Below are positions 12,852 to 26,600 of a DNA stretch of 64,000 nucleotides, piece after piece. The notes beneath the pieces were generated by a model, which did not search any database, had not been told where the DNA came from, and was given only the letters and a program-made list of their open reading frames with translations. The stretch covers positions 11,739,905-11,803,904 of the forward strand of contig CM072161.1 in assembly GCA_036850595.1 (NCBI GenBank). Reading direction: 5' to 3'. This stretch comes from Rhyacichthys aspro. Taxonomy: Eukaryota; Chordata; Actinopteri; Gobiiformes; Rhyacichthyidae. The position numbers and the translations under genes are program-made. Each line of letters opens with the position of its first letter. The first letter of the stretch is position 1.

Positions 12852-15800
12852 ACATTACAAATCTGAGTGACAGACAACGTTTTGAGAAGACACAGTGACA
12901 TTGGGAAACATTGCTGTTCACTCTGCTCTATACTCGACAACTTGCATGTCCTCAGCAACATTATGCTTCCAATATTGGCGCATATTCATTTTGCGCAGTA
13001 CATTGTATCATGTATGAAAACAAAATCTGTTTCAATTGTGGTTAAAAAAAAAACACAAACAAAAAAAACCAAACAGGTCATATATTGCTCACTGCCGATT
13101 GCTCACACACTAATTGTTTCTTTGGAGGAAATTGCAAAAAGTCGGACAGCGGGTCGACCGAGAAAGACTGATACTCAGTTAATCAAACGTTCTCAAAGGA
13201 AGAAAACTCACCTGTGCTTACATACATTGTTCTCCAGTGAACGGTGCTGTCATTGGACATGAGTCTCTCCCCTCGCAGCTGCTTGTTATTCTGTATGATG
13301 TTTAGTAGCCTGCAGCCAGAGAGCCAGGGGTTAGTACTGGTGTGTCTAGCCTAACATTTCCCATTATGTGCATGTGACTGGTCTGCTCACTGCTTCACAG
13401 GGTTGGGAACAATGGATCATTTGTAAGGCTTGTTACGGGAACTAATCCAGTCTGGTATTTCCTAAAAATCTCAAACTGATTACATGCTTTCAAAAATAGT
13501 GAAATCCAATTGTTATGAGCATGTGGTTTAAGGAAAAAAAATGCACTTTGATTAGAAAAATATGGATGTTAGCTACCGAAGCATAGAAAATATCCTCTTA
13601 AATGAATCAAATTACAATCAAAAATCAGAACAGGTAGTGATTTGTGAAGTCCCAGCCCTGTTTTTTCAGCAATCGTTTTGCCTCCTCTGTTTGTAAACTG
13701 TGCGCATGTCCCTTTAAGAGAGAATAGCCCTAACAGGGTTTTAATGTGGCATGGCTTTTTATGGCTTATGTAGATTTGCAGTGCCCTTGTAAGCCATTTT
13801 TTACTCTTCTTAACAGTGTGGAGGTTTTGATTTGGAGGATGTGTGGTGGTTATAGTCGCCCCCCGCTCCAGACGACGCTCTGTGTCCATGCGACGTGTTA
13901 ACCTCTGTATCATCCTAAACTGTATGAAAAGGTGACATTGAGCCTCGTATCAGACACAGCGGGACTTTATGCAAAGTTAACAGAGCATCAGACACAAAGA
14001 TCTGGACACACTGTGGACTAGTAGTATTTCCAATGATAGGACATCAAATGTGATTCAACTCTTGCCACAGTTCTCTTGGGGTAAGAAAAGACAAATGTGT
14101 TACTTTTATTATTATTTTGTGAAAACCTAAAATATAATGTTCTCTCCTCATGTACTATTTGTCCCCTGTGTCTCTCACACACACTGATTTTATACAATCA
14201 TGTACTTTTATTTTTGTTGAAATCCTTTGTAATGTGAGGGATTTTTGTCCTTTAATAATTTCCCATGAAAACAGCACTAATCCCTGAAGGTGGTGGGCAG
14301 TTTTGATAAAGGAAGTGGTTTATGTTAGTGTGTAAATAAGCTTATCTGTCTGGCAGTGAGGCAGCGAGGGCAGGTTACATTTCACAGAAGACTTGGTGAC
14401 TGAGCAGGCATTAAGCAGCCTCTCTCTGTGACTCTGTGGTGACGTAAAGCTGGACCAGTGTAGCTTACAATGTACATACAGACCTCAGTCAACTCTCCAC
14501 ATATACCTTTGCCTGCAAATCTTATATTTTACTGTACAGCAACAACAAGAAACCAAAAGAGAGAAGCGACATCTCATACTGAATGTATTATGTGTTGCTC
14601 AAACATATCTAACCTAAAGGGAAAAGCACACATATTTTTGAAAATATCCTTTTTCTGTTTTGACATTCAAGCCTGAGGTCGTTGACAGAAGTATAACACA
14701 AAAATGACTCCTATTTAACATGTCATTTAACTGGAACAACAGTTGCTTTTCCTATTTTATTTCATTATGAGTCAGCATTTGGAATAAACCTCTTTTGAGT
14801 TCTGCCATAATGATTCATTCCCATGATGCTTTGCTTTTTGATCTACACTTCACTGAACAACGTAGCCTTTGTGGACACTTGAATAACACACTAGCCGATA
14901 GCTAATTAGTTATTTCTGTCTAAGTCTAGCAGGGCATTTTACGCATTTATTACATAGCAACACATGACAGGAAACCAGCGCGAATGAAGGGGATGACATC
15001 TAACAAAAAATATCTATAATTCATGACTGAATAACATTATTCCCCGAAAGGAGCTCTTTATTGTACGTTTTTTGTACGAGACAAGCAGACGCAGCTTTTG
15101 AACCACAGTGGGTTCAGAGTAGTTAAAGAGTCTCAGCACTTTCAGATGTCGTCCAAGCAACATTAAAGCACTAATCTGAGTTTTGCTGCAGAACATCTTT
15201 TCTCACAGCCACTGAAATAAAATACCATTTGACAGCTTTCACTAAATAGCAACAAACAGTTCTTACTCACAGTTACATCTTACAGTAAAGTCTTCTTTTG
15301 CAAAGCATGGGAGGCAGCTTTGCACTCATTTTTTAGCAAAGGCTTATGTATTTAGAGAGAGGCTTGAACACTCTGAATTATTAACAGTGTGCAAAATGTA
15401 CAGCTGTAGTCAGAACAAATGATCTTTGAACACAATTCATTTACTTTGAATATGCCCTTCATGTTGAGGACAATCTATTGTGTAACATGTCTGAGATCAA
15501 ATATTTGGAGACTTCCTCATACTACCTCAGTGTCTAGCAGCTTTGGGCTCTAGGGTCAATCCAGTGGACGTTACAACAGCAGTGACCTTGTGTCCAACAC
15601 TGTGCTGCTGCGAAAAGAGCAAAGCCAACGGGGAACCCATCATCACTAATACTTCGCTCGAACACAAAACACCTGTGACGCTAACACCGGCAGCTCTCTC
15701 TGTTAGAGGACATCCCCAAGGTCATCAGAGTGAGCGTTATTTCTCTTAAACTGAAAAACAAATATGAAAGACATCTCCTCGGAAAATACAAGCAAAAAAA

Positions 15801-17180
15801 TAACAGCAATTTTGACAATATAGTGATTTTTTTGGTAAAGAAGCAAACTGTGAAAGGTTTTTTTCTCCCCAAAGCTGTCAAAAACCTGAAAATGAATACA
15901 CTGCTGCACATTGTAGTAGTTTAATCACATATTTGACACACATTGTTCCCAAATGCAACTGTGAGAGAAGGTGTATTGAATATCTGAAAAAGGGACATAG
16001 AAAGTAAAAAGCTTACCCCCTGATCTTACATAATCTCTGCTGTCTGCACATCTGCTCGATCACATTCAACTCCCCACAGGTTTCTTTACGAATAAACTCA
16101 TCAACATGTTTGCGTCAAACAGCAGCTCTGTGTGGTCCGCTCAGGGACATGACTGTTTAAACATTGCCCAAATCTAACCTTGACCTTTGCAATGAACAAA
16201 ATGACAAATGAAAAAGTGCTCTTTAAATTCTCAAAAAAAAATTTAAAAAATGCACAGACAGGAGTGGGCTCATCACAGGTTACTTTTATTTTCTACTAAA
16301 ATACATATCTCATGCAGATTACGTTCCACAACAAACACACAATGAATCTAGTGGGGTTTGTCAAAGTCACTCAGTACAGGTTTACGTGTGCAAATTCCTA
16401 ACAGCTTTATAAATAGTTTTTCACATGCTTTTAGTTGTAAACTGACTGTGATTGCACTCTTCTCTGATAACTCTACATCACTTTAAAATCAATAAGTAAC
16501 AATGTCAGGAATAACAAGCAGGAATAAGTAAACTGATCTGGGAATGGTGCTTTGTGAATGATTGTTGTCAGTAGGAATCTGCACATTGATTATTCTCTTC
16601 GTCGATTTGACAGGTAGCAAAATATAAATAGTAAAATTAACTATTAAAAAAATAAACCTGAAGTAGCACACACTCTTTTTGTGGCACGGTAACTTGAACA
16701 TGGTACACGACGGTAACATGAAAGAGTGGAGTCGAAGGCATCAAGTACTTAATGTAAAGGTTATGTCAGGAGCAAACACTCTGCTCTACTTCACAAGGCC
16801 GGCTATGATCTCAATACGAAAATAAAAAGAGGTAGTCAAATTTCCTCCACTGCTTGAATAGAATAGCTTCAAAAGATATCGAGTGAGATGAAAATCTTGT
16901 CAAAGGTGCAGTTTTACAATAGATAGTCTGGCACTGCATGCTAAAAAAAACAACAAAAAAAAGCCATCCAAACGATAAAAAATATTCTTTCTTCACAGAT
17001 CTGCACAGTTGCATATTGATACTAATAGGGTCAAATTACTTTTTCAAATAAACAAAGAGACAATACCACACAACTCATGCATACAGACAAATGTTGGGAC
17101 TTCACGGCACATTCACAGCATGTAGTGGCTTATGCTCTGATAGTTGTTTGCAAGGAGCTCTATTACATAGAAACACCAGT
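12852..17180. other. Convergent intergenic stretch: kcnab and sialidase 3' UTRs
   Basis: No coding sequence is supported. The kcnab 3' UTR follows the stop at 12851, with a candidate AATAAA at 14783-14788. On the other strand the sialidase 3' UTR extends below 17181, with a candidate polyadenylation signal on the minus strand at 16285-16290 (TTTATT on the plus strand). Actual UTR ends are inferred. Confidence 0.5.
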
Positions 17181-18862
17181 TCAGTCCATCTTTTTGTCCT
17201 TCCTGCTGCCTATTTGCATGACATCATTGAGGGTAAAAGTGACAAAAGCAATTTGTTCAAGTTCGTTTTCTTTGCCACACTCCATCAGACCTGAAAATGT
17301 ATCTTTGTCCCCATTGTAGGCCAGGTCTGAGTAGCCGCTAGGTCCGCTGTGGATAATCCTGGGCTTATCCCATCCTGATGAGTGCAGTGGGGAGCGGTTT
17401 AAATACACGCCCATGTCTCTTCTGCTGGACTTGTTAGTGGGGTGCATGAAGAGGAGCCACGTTTGCGTATCTGGAGACAGGAGCGAAGTACCACATGCTT
17501 TGCTTTCAGCATCATCATTTGGGACAAATTCTGGAGCAGGGAACCCAATGACACTGCCCTGACAACCTGAAGGTGGTTCAACAAGCTCTGAGGCTATGTG
17601 GGGTTTGTCAAAATATATGCCACTGTTCTCACTTAGAGCCTCACATCTGTGGCCTCTTGTCTTGCGAGTGTGGCGCGCGTTGCAGTAAAGATGACTCCTC
17701 CCCTCGTGGTCTATGATTTCCGCCATCTCACATTCACAGGACTTTTTTCTTAGCATCTTACCTAAGCGCCAAGTCTGGCCAAAGTCCTCACTGTATATGG
17801 ACAGAGCGCGTGGGTGCACTGTATAAGGAATAGGATATGAACAACACCTGTAAGGAATGTAATAGGCGTACGCTGGGATGATCAACCTCCCATTCTCCAA
17901 CTGAACACCGTGGCCCGGACCCACCGCAAAAGTGGCCCACTTGTGGATAGTCTCCCCAATTACACCTTCTGTTAAGTCTCTCACTTCACTCCATGTCTGG
18001 CCATTGTCACTGCTGGTTACACAACAAAGACGTGCTTTGTTCTTACCTGTGAGGATTTGCCACATTTCTGTAGTATTTTCCAAGACGCATATAAAAAACA
18101 AGAAGATAGTTTTGCTGTTTTTTTCATACACGGGACAGGGGTTCATAGTGCGGTGGTTTGGTAAAAAGGCTGACAGCAGCTCATGGCTTGACGACCACTG
18201 AAAACACAGAAGGGTAACAAATTAATATGGCATTTTGTGTGTTTAACATGCATAATACGTAACTTTACTGAATTCACTCTGCGTTTAGTTATTTTACTTT
18301 TACTTGTACTATTTGCATTCTCTAAGGCCTACTGTAACATAGACTACCAGCTTTCTTTGGTCTTATTATCTCATAATGCTTTTTGGTGCTTTAAAACGAA
18401 TGACACTAATAAAGGTATATCATATCTTTTTTTAATTTTTAATCAATGTAATATTGATTGTCACTAATGCTTGTTCTACTCTGTTGCTTTGAGAGGGGCT
18501 TTAGGACTGCTCTCCCTGACAAAAGCTCTTTAATGTCCCATAAGTTTACTGTATATATAAACATATGTCAAATAGAGGCTACAATTCGATGTAATTCACG
18601 CATAAACCAAAATCGTCGATAAATGAGTGTTAATAACCTGAACAGATCCGTCATCTTTCAATGTCCCCCTTCTCATTACAAGGATCTTAGCGTCATGATC
18701 ACAGGGCGAAGACCTCTTCTCTGCGAAGGCGAGGAAAGTCTGGACGTGCCGCAGGTAAATCAGCGCAGGAATCCTGTATGTTACGCCAGTTGGCTCTTTT
18801 TCAAATAAAGTTGTTTTGACCGGTTCCTCCACATTGCTAGTTTTTGAAGCTCTGTTTCCCAT
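17181..18862 (-). CDS. neu3: Sialidase-3-like (ganglioside/plasma-membrane neuraminidase), two coding exons
   Basis: Exo-alpha-sialidase of the NEU family; NEU3 members remove sialic acid from gangliosides at membranes. Coding exons 18862-18638 and 18197-17181 (donor CAG|GTTATT, acceptor CAG|TGG) give 413 aa, the usual family length. Visible hallmarks are YRIP at 29-32 (arginine-triad Arg), AEKRSSPCD with acid/base Asp 55, two Asp boxes (SSDNGQTW and SEDFGQTW), RDMGVYLN with another triad Arg, and GYSDL with nucleophile Tyr 364 followed by MECG. The start ATG lies 15 nt into its exon, after a splice acceptor (CAG|GAGCTC, exon from 18877), so at least one 5' non-coding exon is upstream. The N-terminus MGNRAS fits an N-myristoylation signal. 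It is divergent with xrra1, as in the conserved neu3-xrra1 neighbourhood. Fish have several neu3 paralogues and I cannot say which this is. Confidence 0.93.
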
Positions 18863-19853
18863 GGTTGATACGAGCTCCTGCAAATGCAAAATGTGACATA
18901 CAGACACAGGGTTTGATTGAATCCTGAGTAGAAACATCTGTAAGAGACTAACAGGAAGAGTTCACACTTCAACAGCTCCCCATGATGACATTCAGACCAA
19001 CAGCAGTAAATACGCACTTAGCTTGAACAACGAAGCCCTTACCTTTACAGTGCACTTTTTACGACGTTTGGTATTTGCAACAACGACATCATAAAATGTA
19101 ATTTCAAACCAAACCAAAAGATATGATGCTCTCGATACTGATGCTGTGTGCTCTTATGAAAAGAAGACGTCAGTGAATTAAAAGGTACTCTCACTCTCAC
19201 TTCCGCGTTCCTCAAAAGAACAGAACCAAAAGAAGTGATTGTATTTGTGACTAGCGGTTATATGTTATTATTTTATAACTATAAATAAAATAAATATCAC
19301 ATTCATTGAAGTGTGTAAATAGTAGAGAAGGTGTATGAAGCAGAAGAAAAATACATTATCAGAAGAAACTTGTCACTGCAGTAAAACGGCTTTCCACTCA
19401 CGCATGCGCACTGGACTATTCAAGTCAAGGTGGTTATAACAAAAACGTAGATACTGATCAGAAATGGGTATATTTCGGTAATAAAAACGTTGATTTATTC
19501 GACTAGATGCCCTAAAATATAAATGGAATATGTCTGCGTAGCATTTGTAAGATAAGTGCATAAACTAAAACCGTGAGCCTACTGCCCTTTTGGAGTGGAA
19601 GCTAGTACCTCTTGATCTTATTTTTCATCTTTGGCGCTCTCAGAGCTCCTTGTCGCCCCCCGGTGGACTGGAGAGTAACCGCGCCTCTTACAGTCGGTTG
19701 CTAAGAGACTGGACTCTCTGGCGAAGCCTGCAATAGCCCACCATTAGTTTTAGATTACTAAAAACTTTAGTCTTACTGATTTAGGCATTTCCTAAATTAA
19801 TGGAAACCGTATGAAATATTTTTCATTTGAATAGATTGCTTGGAAAAAGAAGA
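18863..19853. promoter_or_regulatory. Shared divergent promoter region between neu3 (-) and xrra1 (+)
   Basis: Fewer than 1 kb separate the two start codons. The sialidase must also have a 5' non-coding exon here because its first coding exon begins with a splice acceptor at 18877. No clear TATA box or exact start sites were identified. A GTCGCCCCCCGGTGGACTGGAG block at about 19640-19670 may be a small dispersed-repeat fragment or a regulatory site. Confidence 0.5.
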
Positions 19854-22800
19854 ATGAGTGCTGCTTCGTATAAATTTGATGATGGGCACAGCTATCCTTC
19901 TCAGTGTTTTCCAGCTCGAACATCTACAGCTCGAAGAAGACACGGTGAGTTGGATAAGTAGCGTACCTAGCTCAAAGAATTAGGAACGTTGAAAAAAAAT
20001 ATATATATATAATATAGCCTGCTTATTTTATAGGTGGTGGACACTGGCTTGTTGCTTACAGAAAAGCAGAGGAGATTAGTTATAAAAATGCGAGCAAAAG
20101 GCTAAAAGAAAGTTACAAAAAACAAAAGAACAGCAGTGGAGTTATCCAAAGTCCTGGAGGTAGTAGGACATTAGATAAAGCCTTGCTGGTAAGTTTTTGC
20201 TTGAAATAAATTTAGAGCTTGAATACCACGAATGCGTCTTTACGCATATATTTTGTATTGCAGCTCCGATTACACTGTACTGATGAGCCCTTTGAGCTGA
20301 GCTCTGTGGACATCAGTGAGCAGCACCTTCATGCAGTAAGTCACTTCTCATTTGGAGAAGAAAAAGAGCTGAAACTTGAACAAACACTAAACCTGAATAC
20401 CTCTTTAACAGGTGAAGGCAGAGGACCTCCATTTGTTTGACAATGTGATTCATATTGATGCTTCTATAAACTTCCTTTCACTGAGTGAGTCTTAGAATCA
20501 TATGAATGATTCAAGTTGCTCTTTCCTTAAAATACTTTACCAAATGCTTTATTTTTTTTCAACAGGTCATTTTAGCAGTTTTGTTTCCCTTAGAGAGCTC
20601 AATCTCTCTTTGAACAGGCTGCAAGACATGACATTTGATCCTGCAAACTTTCTTCATCTTGAGGTAATGTAACTGAGCTGTTACACTGTGATGACTGTAA
20701 CTATATTATAACCTAACCATAAACATGTTGTATGTTGTGTCCTATTACTTTAAATCCAAGTGAACCCCTTGAATCGCTGCAGTGTCTCTGATACAGTGTG
20801 TCACTGTCTAAATAACAAACGTGAGAGACAGAGTCAGCCAGAGGAGGGTGCTCTAACAAGCCTTTTCAACTGTACTGAGGGCTGGCTCTTTACACACAAA
20901 TCTGTCACCAAATTCTATTGTTTTTCTGGAGCTTGAATTAAACTTTTTCCAGAACAGTCCTTACTGGGCATCCCTCTGCTTCTGATGAATGCTTTGACTG
21001 AAAGTATTATTTAAACTTCTGCAGGTGTTGGACCTGTCCTACAACAGTTTATCTGTAGATGTTATCAATGCCATTGGTCGTCTTCCATGCATCAGAGTCC
21101 TTCATCTGACGGGAAACCAGCTTCATCGTCTTCCTCCTGATCTGGCCTCAAACCACAATGCTAATCAGATGTCAGTAAATTATTAGTTAGTGTGTGTATA
21201 TTTTGTACATTTGTTTTATGTAGTACGCTTCTCTGCACACAGTACACTTTGTTTTACAGACCAACTTCAAAAGACACAAATTTTAAATGTCTTGAAGTCC
21301 TGATGCTTGATGATAATAAACTGTCATCTGAAGTCTTCAACAGCCTTGCAAGCCTAAAGAGGTATTTATTTACTAACCTATAATATTTCAGAAACAAATG
21401 TGTTCATTACACAGTTGATTTTAATGTATCATTACAGATTAAAATACCTCAACCTTCAGGGGAACATCATCTCTGAAGTACCGTTACTGGAACTGATGGA
21501 GCATTCAAAGCTTTTGGCAATTTCAACTGAAAGCAAAGAGACAGACACAGTTCCAGATGAAAATATAAGCGATAACTTGGGCAAACTTGAGCAGGTAATC
21601 ATAATAATTCATAAATTCACGATTTAAAAGCATTTGAGAGCTTTAAGTGTGAGCTGTTTCACTGTAGATCATTCAGCTGAAAAACTGGGAGGACAACAAG
21701 GAAGCCAGCTTTCCTTTTCCAGAACTTCAGTCTCTCAATTTATCTGGCAACAAGGTAAGCAGGATCATTTGTAGAATAATGATTTCAAATGTGAACTCTG
21801 TGTGTCTCATCGTTGCTTTGTGTTACAGATCGCTGAGGAGGAGGCCCTGTTAGCTGTGGCTCTGTTCCCAATGCTTTGTGAAATCGATATCTGCTCCAAC
21901 CCTTTGATCACACGGAGAAGTGGTAATCCTCCCGTCTTTTCCAGTAAAAGACTGTTTGTTTGTCGGTGTTGCACGGCAAATCTCGTTGTGTCCTTGTTTT
22001 GACGCAGGAGACCCTCCATTGCTGACGTACTTCCTCCAGGAAAGACTGGGCATTAAAATAAAACGTAAAAACGAACAGGAAGTGAAGACCTCTGTGAAGC
22101 TTTCCATTGGTCCAAAATGGAAGGTTTGATTTTTACTCGTTTTACTCAAGTAGTAGTAGTCTTTGGGTTGGTTACTGACTCGGTTACTGTGCTCGGTTTG
22201 TCCTCTCTGGGCAGCCGTAGAAACAGGATCATGAAGTAGTTTAGTGTTGCTTTACTTTCCATCAGTTTTTAAAGACGCCACATTAAACTCACTCACTCTA
22301 TAGCACTACATTTGTTCTTTTATTTGAAGAAAGGCACATTTTTACAATAAGGAAACAAATTAAACCGCCTTTGCAGTTGTTTTCAATGGGAATTAAGTTG
22401 AATTGGAAACTGAGGTCAATCATGTTAAAATCTCATTTACACACACAGGAACACATCTAGAAGTAAACACTTTTGTTTTGCAGGTGCGTGATACAATCCC
22501 AAATGTGTCAAAGAGAACAGAGAAAGTGGATGCTCTAACTCATTTTGAAAACAACAAGGAGATGCTCACACGACAGTCTTTTCACCAAAGCAGTGGAGAA
22601 ACCAGCCAGCCCTTTTTTGTCACTGAGGTGAATATTGCAGATCTGTGTCGCTCATTGTTTTCAGTTTGAACATATATCGTTTCTTGTTCAGGCTGCGGAT
22701 GATTTTGAGTTATACCTTCCGTCCCCTTTGAAAGAATCTGCAGAAAACCCGGAGAGCACTGCGGACTCAAATCCAGAGAAACAGGCGCCTTACAAAACGC

Positions 22801-23682
22801 TGACGGATGATGAAACGTATCTCTGTGCAGCGGAGCCCATCGGTGAGGAGTGTGCTTTTTCTGTCCATATTTATTTCTGTAGACTTTCTTCAAGCCTGGA
22901 AATGGTTTGGCTACACACTCAGGCCCAAAGTGAGGGGAATTATCAAGCCTTTTTCTCCACTCTCTCTCTTTTTTTGACAGGAATTCAAACAGCTGTTCGA
23001 ATGCTGGAGCACACACTGAAGAATCTGAATGTTTATAGAGACTCAAAACCCAAACTTGATAGCATCCAGACACCCTACAGAGAACGAGAAAAAAGGGTTG
23101 GGGGATTTGTTTTGCACGTTGAACCGTCCAACTGTGATTAGCTTTACACAAAATGAAAACACACTGATATTTTTTTCCATGATTCAAAAAACATGCGGGA
23201 TCTTTTTTGTTCTCAGATTAAGGCCCTTCCACCTCCGCCAGCTCCACCGCTACAGCAGCAGAGTGAAAGGCTCGACAAAATGATTGGAGAAATGAAACGG
23301 AGGAAAACGATGAGAGAAGTACCTTTAAGTAAGCACTTTTTTACCATTTCTAATGTTCACACTGGTCCGAAAAGTGGCCCAACAGGAATTTTTGTAGCAT
23401 AAACACTCATAACAGCAATAACAAAATCATATCTGGGCACTTTTCTCAGCAGTGTAAATGAATCCCAAGAAGCAAGTTGTCTAATGTTGACTTTTGAATG
23501 CAACTTTTTGCTCTTTTACAGCGAGAGTCCTTAACAGAGCGGATGTAAACAAGCAAGAATATAAGGAAGCTTTAGCACTACTGAAAGACATGAAGACTAA
23601 GTATAAGATGGTCCATAAGAAAACAATGGAACAAGCTGAGAGCCTCGGTTCAGAGAAAAACACAAAGCAAGCCTCAAACTAA
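19854..23682 (+). CDS. xrra1: X-ray radiation resistance-associated protein 1 (LRR protein), 16 exons
   Basis: Leucine-rich-repeat protein of poorly defined function; the family was named for an effect on X-ray sensitivity. Exons: 19854-19944, 20034-20188, 20264-20335, 20412-20484, 20566-20663, 21025-21170, 21260-21361, 21438-21594, 21668-21754, 21829-21922, 22008-22123, 22484-22627, 22692-22842, 22981-23096, 23217-23328, 23522-23682. Phases all agree and give 624 aa. The N-terminus YKFDDGHSYPSQCFPAR and GHWLVAYRK match the XRRA1 opening. LRR cores at about residues 135-340 include LRELNLSLNRL, LEVLDLSYNSL, IRVLHLTGNQL, LEVLMLDDNKL, LKYLNLQGNII and LQSLNLSGNKI. A proline run (PPPPAPP) near 540 precedes a charged, helical C-terminus. 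The protein is shorter than the human one. Placement between neu3 and chrdl2 matches human 11q13. Confidence 0.93.
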
Positions 23683-26600
23683 CTCCACCAATACAAAACT
23701 TTTTTTCTTTGCACAGCCTTTTGTTCCATTTGACATCATCATTTGACATTTTCTCATCTTGTACTTTTTCTAACCGTGCATTTCTGTGGTTATGACCAAG
23801 TGGGGCCTGCTAAATGTGTAATGTTTTATATTCTTACGGTATCTTACGGAAGAAATGTAAGGTACAATTCAGCCGTAAAATTATGTTGTTATTCATTAAA
23901 AATACAATTATTCACAGATTTTCTGCTTGTCCTTAAACAGTCCAGTTATAGCTCCAGTGTTGTATTTGATTTAAAGCTGCAAAGAAAGACAATAACGATT
24001 ATATTTATTTACATCCTTTTCACCTTGCTTCACAGTAAAATCTCATTGGGATTTTTGGTGCTTTTCTTATCACTTTGTGCTGTTGCCTTTTGTGTGATTT
24101 TTCACAGCAGCTGCAGATGTGGAATGCACATTAGGTCCAGGTGGAATAAATCAATAGACACTGTCATGTTTTTCTTAGCCATAATATTCCTCAAGCATGT
24201 TTCAGAATAAAAGAAAAAAAAGGATAAAAAGTCATGTATTTAGGCAGAGATTAATCTTAATTCAGATTCACACTTTGAAAATGACACTTTTGTGCATTTT
24301 AATGGCCACTATAGACTACCCTCTGCAGTATCTCACATTTCAATTGGAGAAATCCAGTTTAAATTTATATTCTTATAACTACTGCAATCAGATTTGACTT
24401 TAAAGATAATAAGCAAGATGCCGCTTCTCAAATAGTTTTGCTGTATTTGGCTTTCTTCTGTGGCCTGTGATTGGCTGAGAACTACACAAGTCCCTCTGAT
24501 GTAAACAGTGTCATTTGAAATCTCACATATGTCTATTTCAAATAAAATATTGGCAAACAGAATACGTTTTCACTTTGTTTGTGATTAAAGAGGCTATTAT
24601 AACAACAATTACCATATCACCATCACTAGGACTCATAAGAAAAGCCCAGACAACATTAATGTAGAGCCACTCTGAGCCGTACTAAACGTCTTCATAAAAA
24701 ACGGGTTAATTTGTCAAACCAGACTGTTTTTACTTGTTGAAAACCGAGATCATATTTCTTCTTTTTATGTATTTTTACTGGACTCCTCGTCGTTTTGGCA
24801 TTAACACAAATTAAACAAGCAGCGTAAATGACTGACTCTGCTTTTGTTCAAATTCTCCAAAACTGATGAAGTGAGTTATTAACCGAAACCACATTTTTAT
24901 CCATGCCCTCGGTGATATAACTGACCCTGGCAGCAGAGAGGGATACTCCGTCCAAAAGTGAGGAATAACATAGACACGACGGGGAAAGGCAGTGATTGTC
25001 TGAGTCTTGGGCATGACTGATCTTTGTTTATATATCTATAGAGGTGATTTTTCTTTTTTTTTGAACCCATTACAGTTTCACATCTGGAGCAGTCATCAGA
25101 GTAATCAAGCCTGAGAAATGTTTGGGTAAGATGTGTTTGACTTGAACACTCCGAGAAGAAACCCTGCCGAGACTCAGACACCAGATTTGGCCTGAAAACC
25201 TCATCAAAACTCCTCATTACTCAAGTGCCAAAAGAGTTCACTGCACTGGACTTGTTCATGATTGCTTCTGATGGACAATTGACCTGTAACACACCTAGAA
25301 TGTAATCCTCTGGCTGAGATTTTCGAAATGGAGTCCACTGTTAATTACACAGCAAAAAAGTTGAAGTAGTGCTGACAAAAAATCTCACCGAGGTCTGTCC
25401 GTAATGGTTTGCGGTCTTTACGAACATGTGTTTTTAAGATTCTGACCCTAAAACCAAGCCTTTAATTGATAGTGGGATTTAGGTGTTCATGACATTTATC
25501 CCAGTATTGCCTTTTTTTTTCCCCGGGCCACACTCCAAGCATCAGCTAAATTTATCAAGGCCAGCTTAATTAATGAGAGGCCAGGTTTGGGAATACCACG
25601 GGCCTTGGTAGATTTCGGAAGTATTTTCAACAAAGTATAAACCGAGGTTCGCCTGAGCACCTTAATCAGCTAAGAAAGCAAACACATCTATCAGACTTAA
25701 TTAACTCACTTTTGGATCAAAGAACCTCAACTGCAACGACTCCGTTTCTGACAAATGTGCTGTACACATCTGCGAGGAACTATTTTTGAGGCGACAGAAT
25801 TGTTTTATTTGATCCTTCCATTGTAAATGATATCGGATATAAAGGATTGAATAGCTCTCTGTCACTGTGTTAGTGGTGAGGGGTCAGTCTGTAAAATAAT
25901 TGCATAACAGCCTACATTATCTCTATCATCCCATCCCCTTTTATCCAATCAGAGGCAAGAACTCAGCATAAACATAACCTTTTCACAGTAAAATACATTA
26001 AAACACTTGACATTTGTAGGATATTATATCACCCAAGAGCGGCCATGTTTTAAAGTCATGCACAAATGCGTCGATAACTGGCCATGGTGAGGTTTTATAA
26101 TGCCTGCTGCTTGTGTCATAATATATACACTCTATATGCTATGCCTGGTTCATGCATCAGTGGCTTGATGTTATTAAATGTTGCCCTTTAAGCATTATCT
26201 GGTGCTCCTGAGAATAAAAAAAGAACTAAAAAACTATTAAGACTTGCTCCGATCTGATGTTAATTGATTTGATTGCTGTTCTGATTTTATTGCTTCGAAT
26301 CTAAAAGCGGATCCAGTCTAATAGGATTGACAAGATCCTAATGTTGGCTCAGAAGTGTCTCCAGTCCTGCGCCGAGCTGTGACCCTGTCTCTCACATTTC
26401 CTTCCCTTCGCGCCGAACGTGGGCAGCAGCACACTCTCACAGGAGGCTGATTTATACCTACTGACTGCACCCAGCTGTTACAAGGGCCAGAGCCAACAAT
26501 AAGCATGTGTAGCCGAATTGCCCCGTGGGGGAATTGTAACATCAAGAGCAAATTCACTCATTGTCGATTAGAAAGATGCGCTGACAAAACTTTGTGGAGG

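Noticed and set aside
18596..18637. Extension of sialidase exon 1 after GSVQ
   Set aside because: CAG|GTTATT is a donor and the next exon (TGG TCG TCA...) restores the sialidase sequence in phase.
23743..24210. 155-codon open frame after xrra1
   Set aside because: Lies in the probable xrra1 3' UTR; Phe/Ser/Leu-rich low-complexity translation typical of T-rich DNA.
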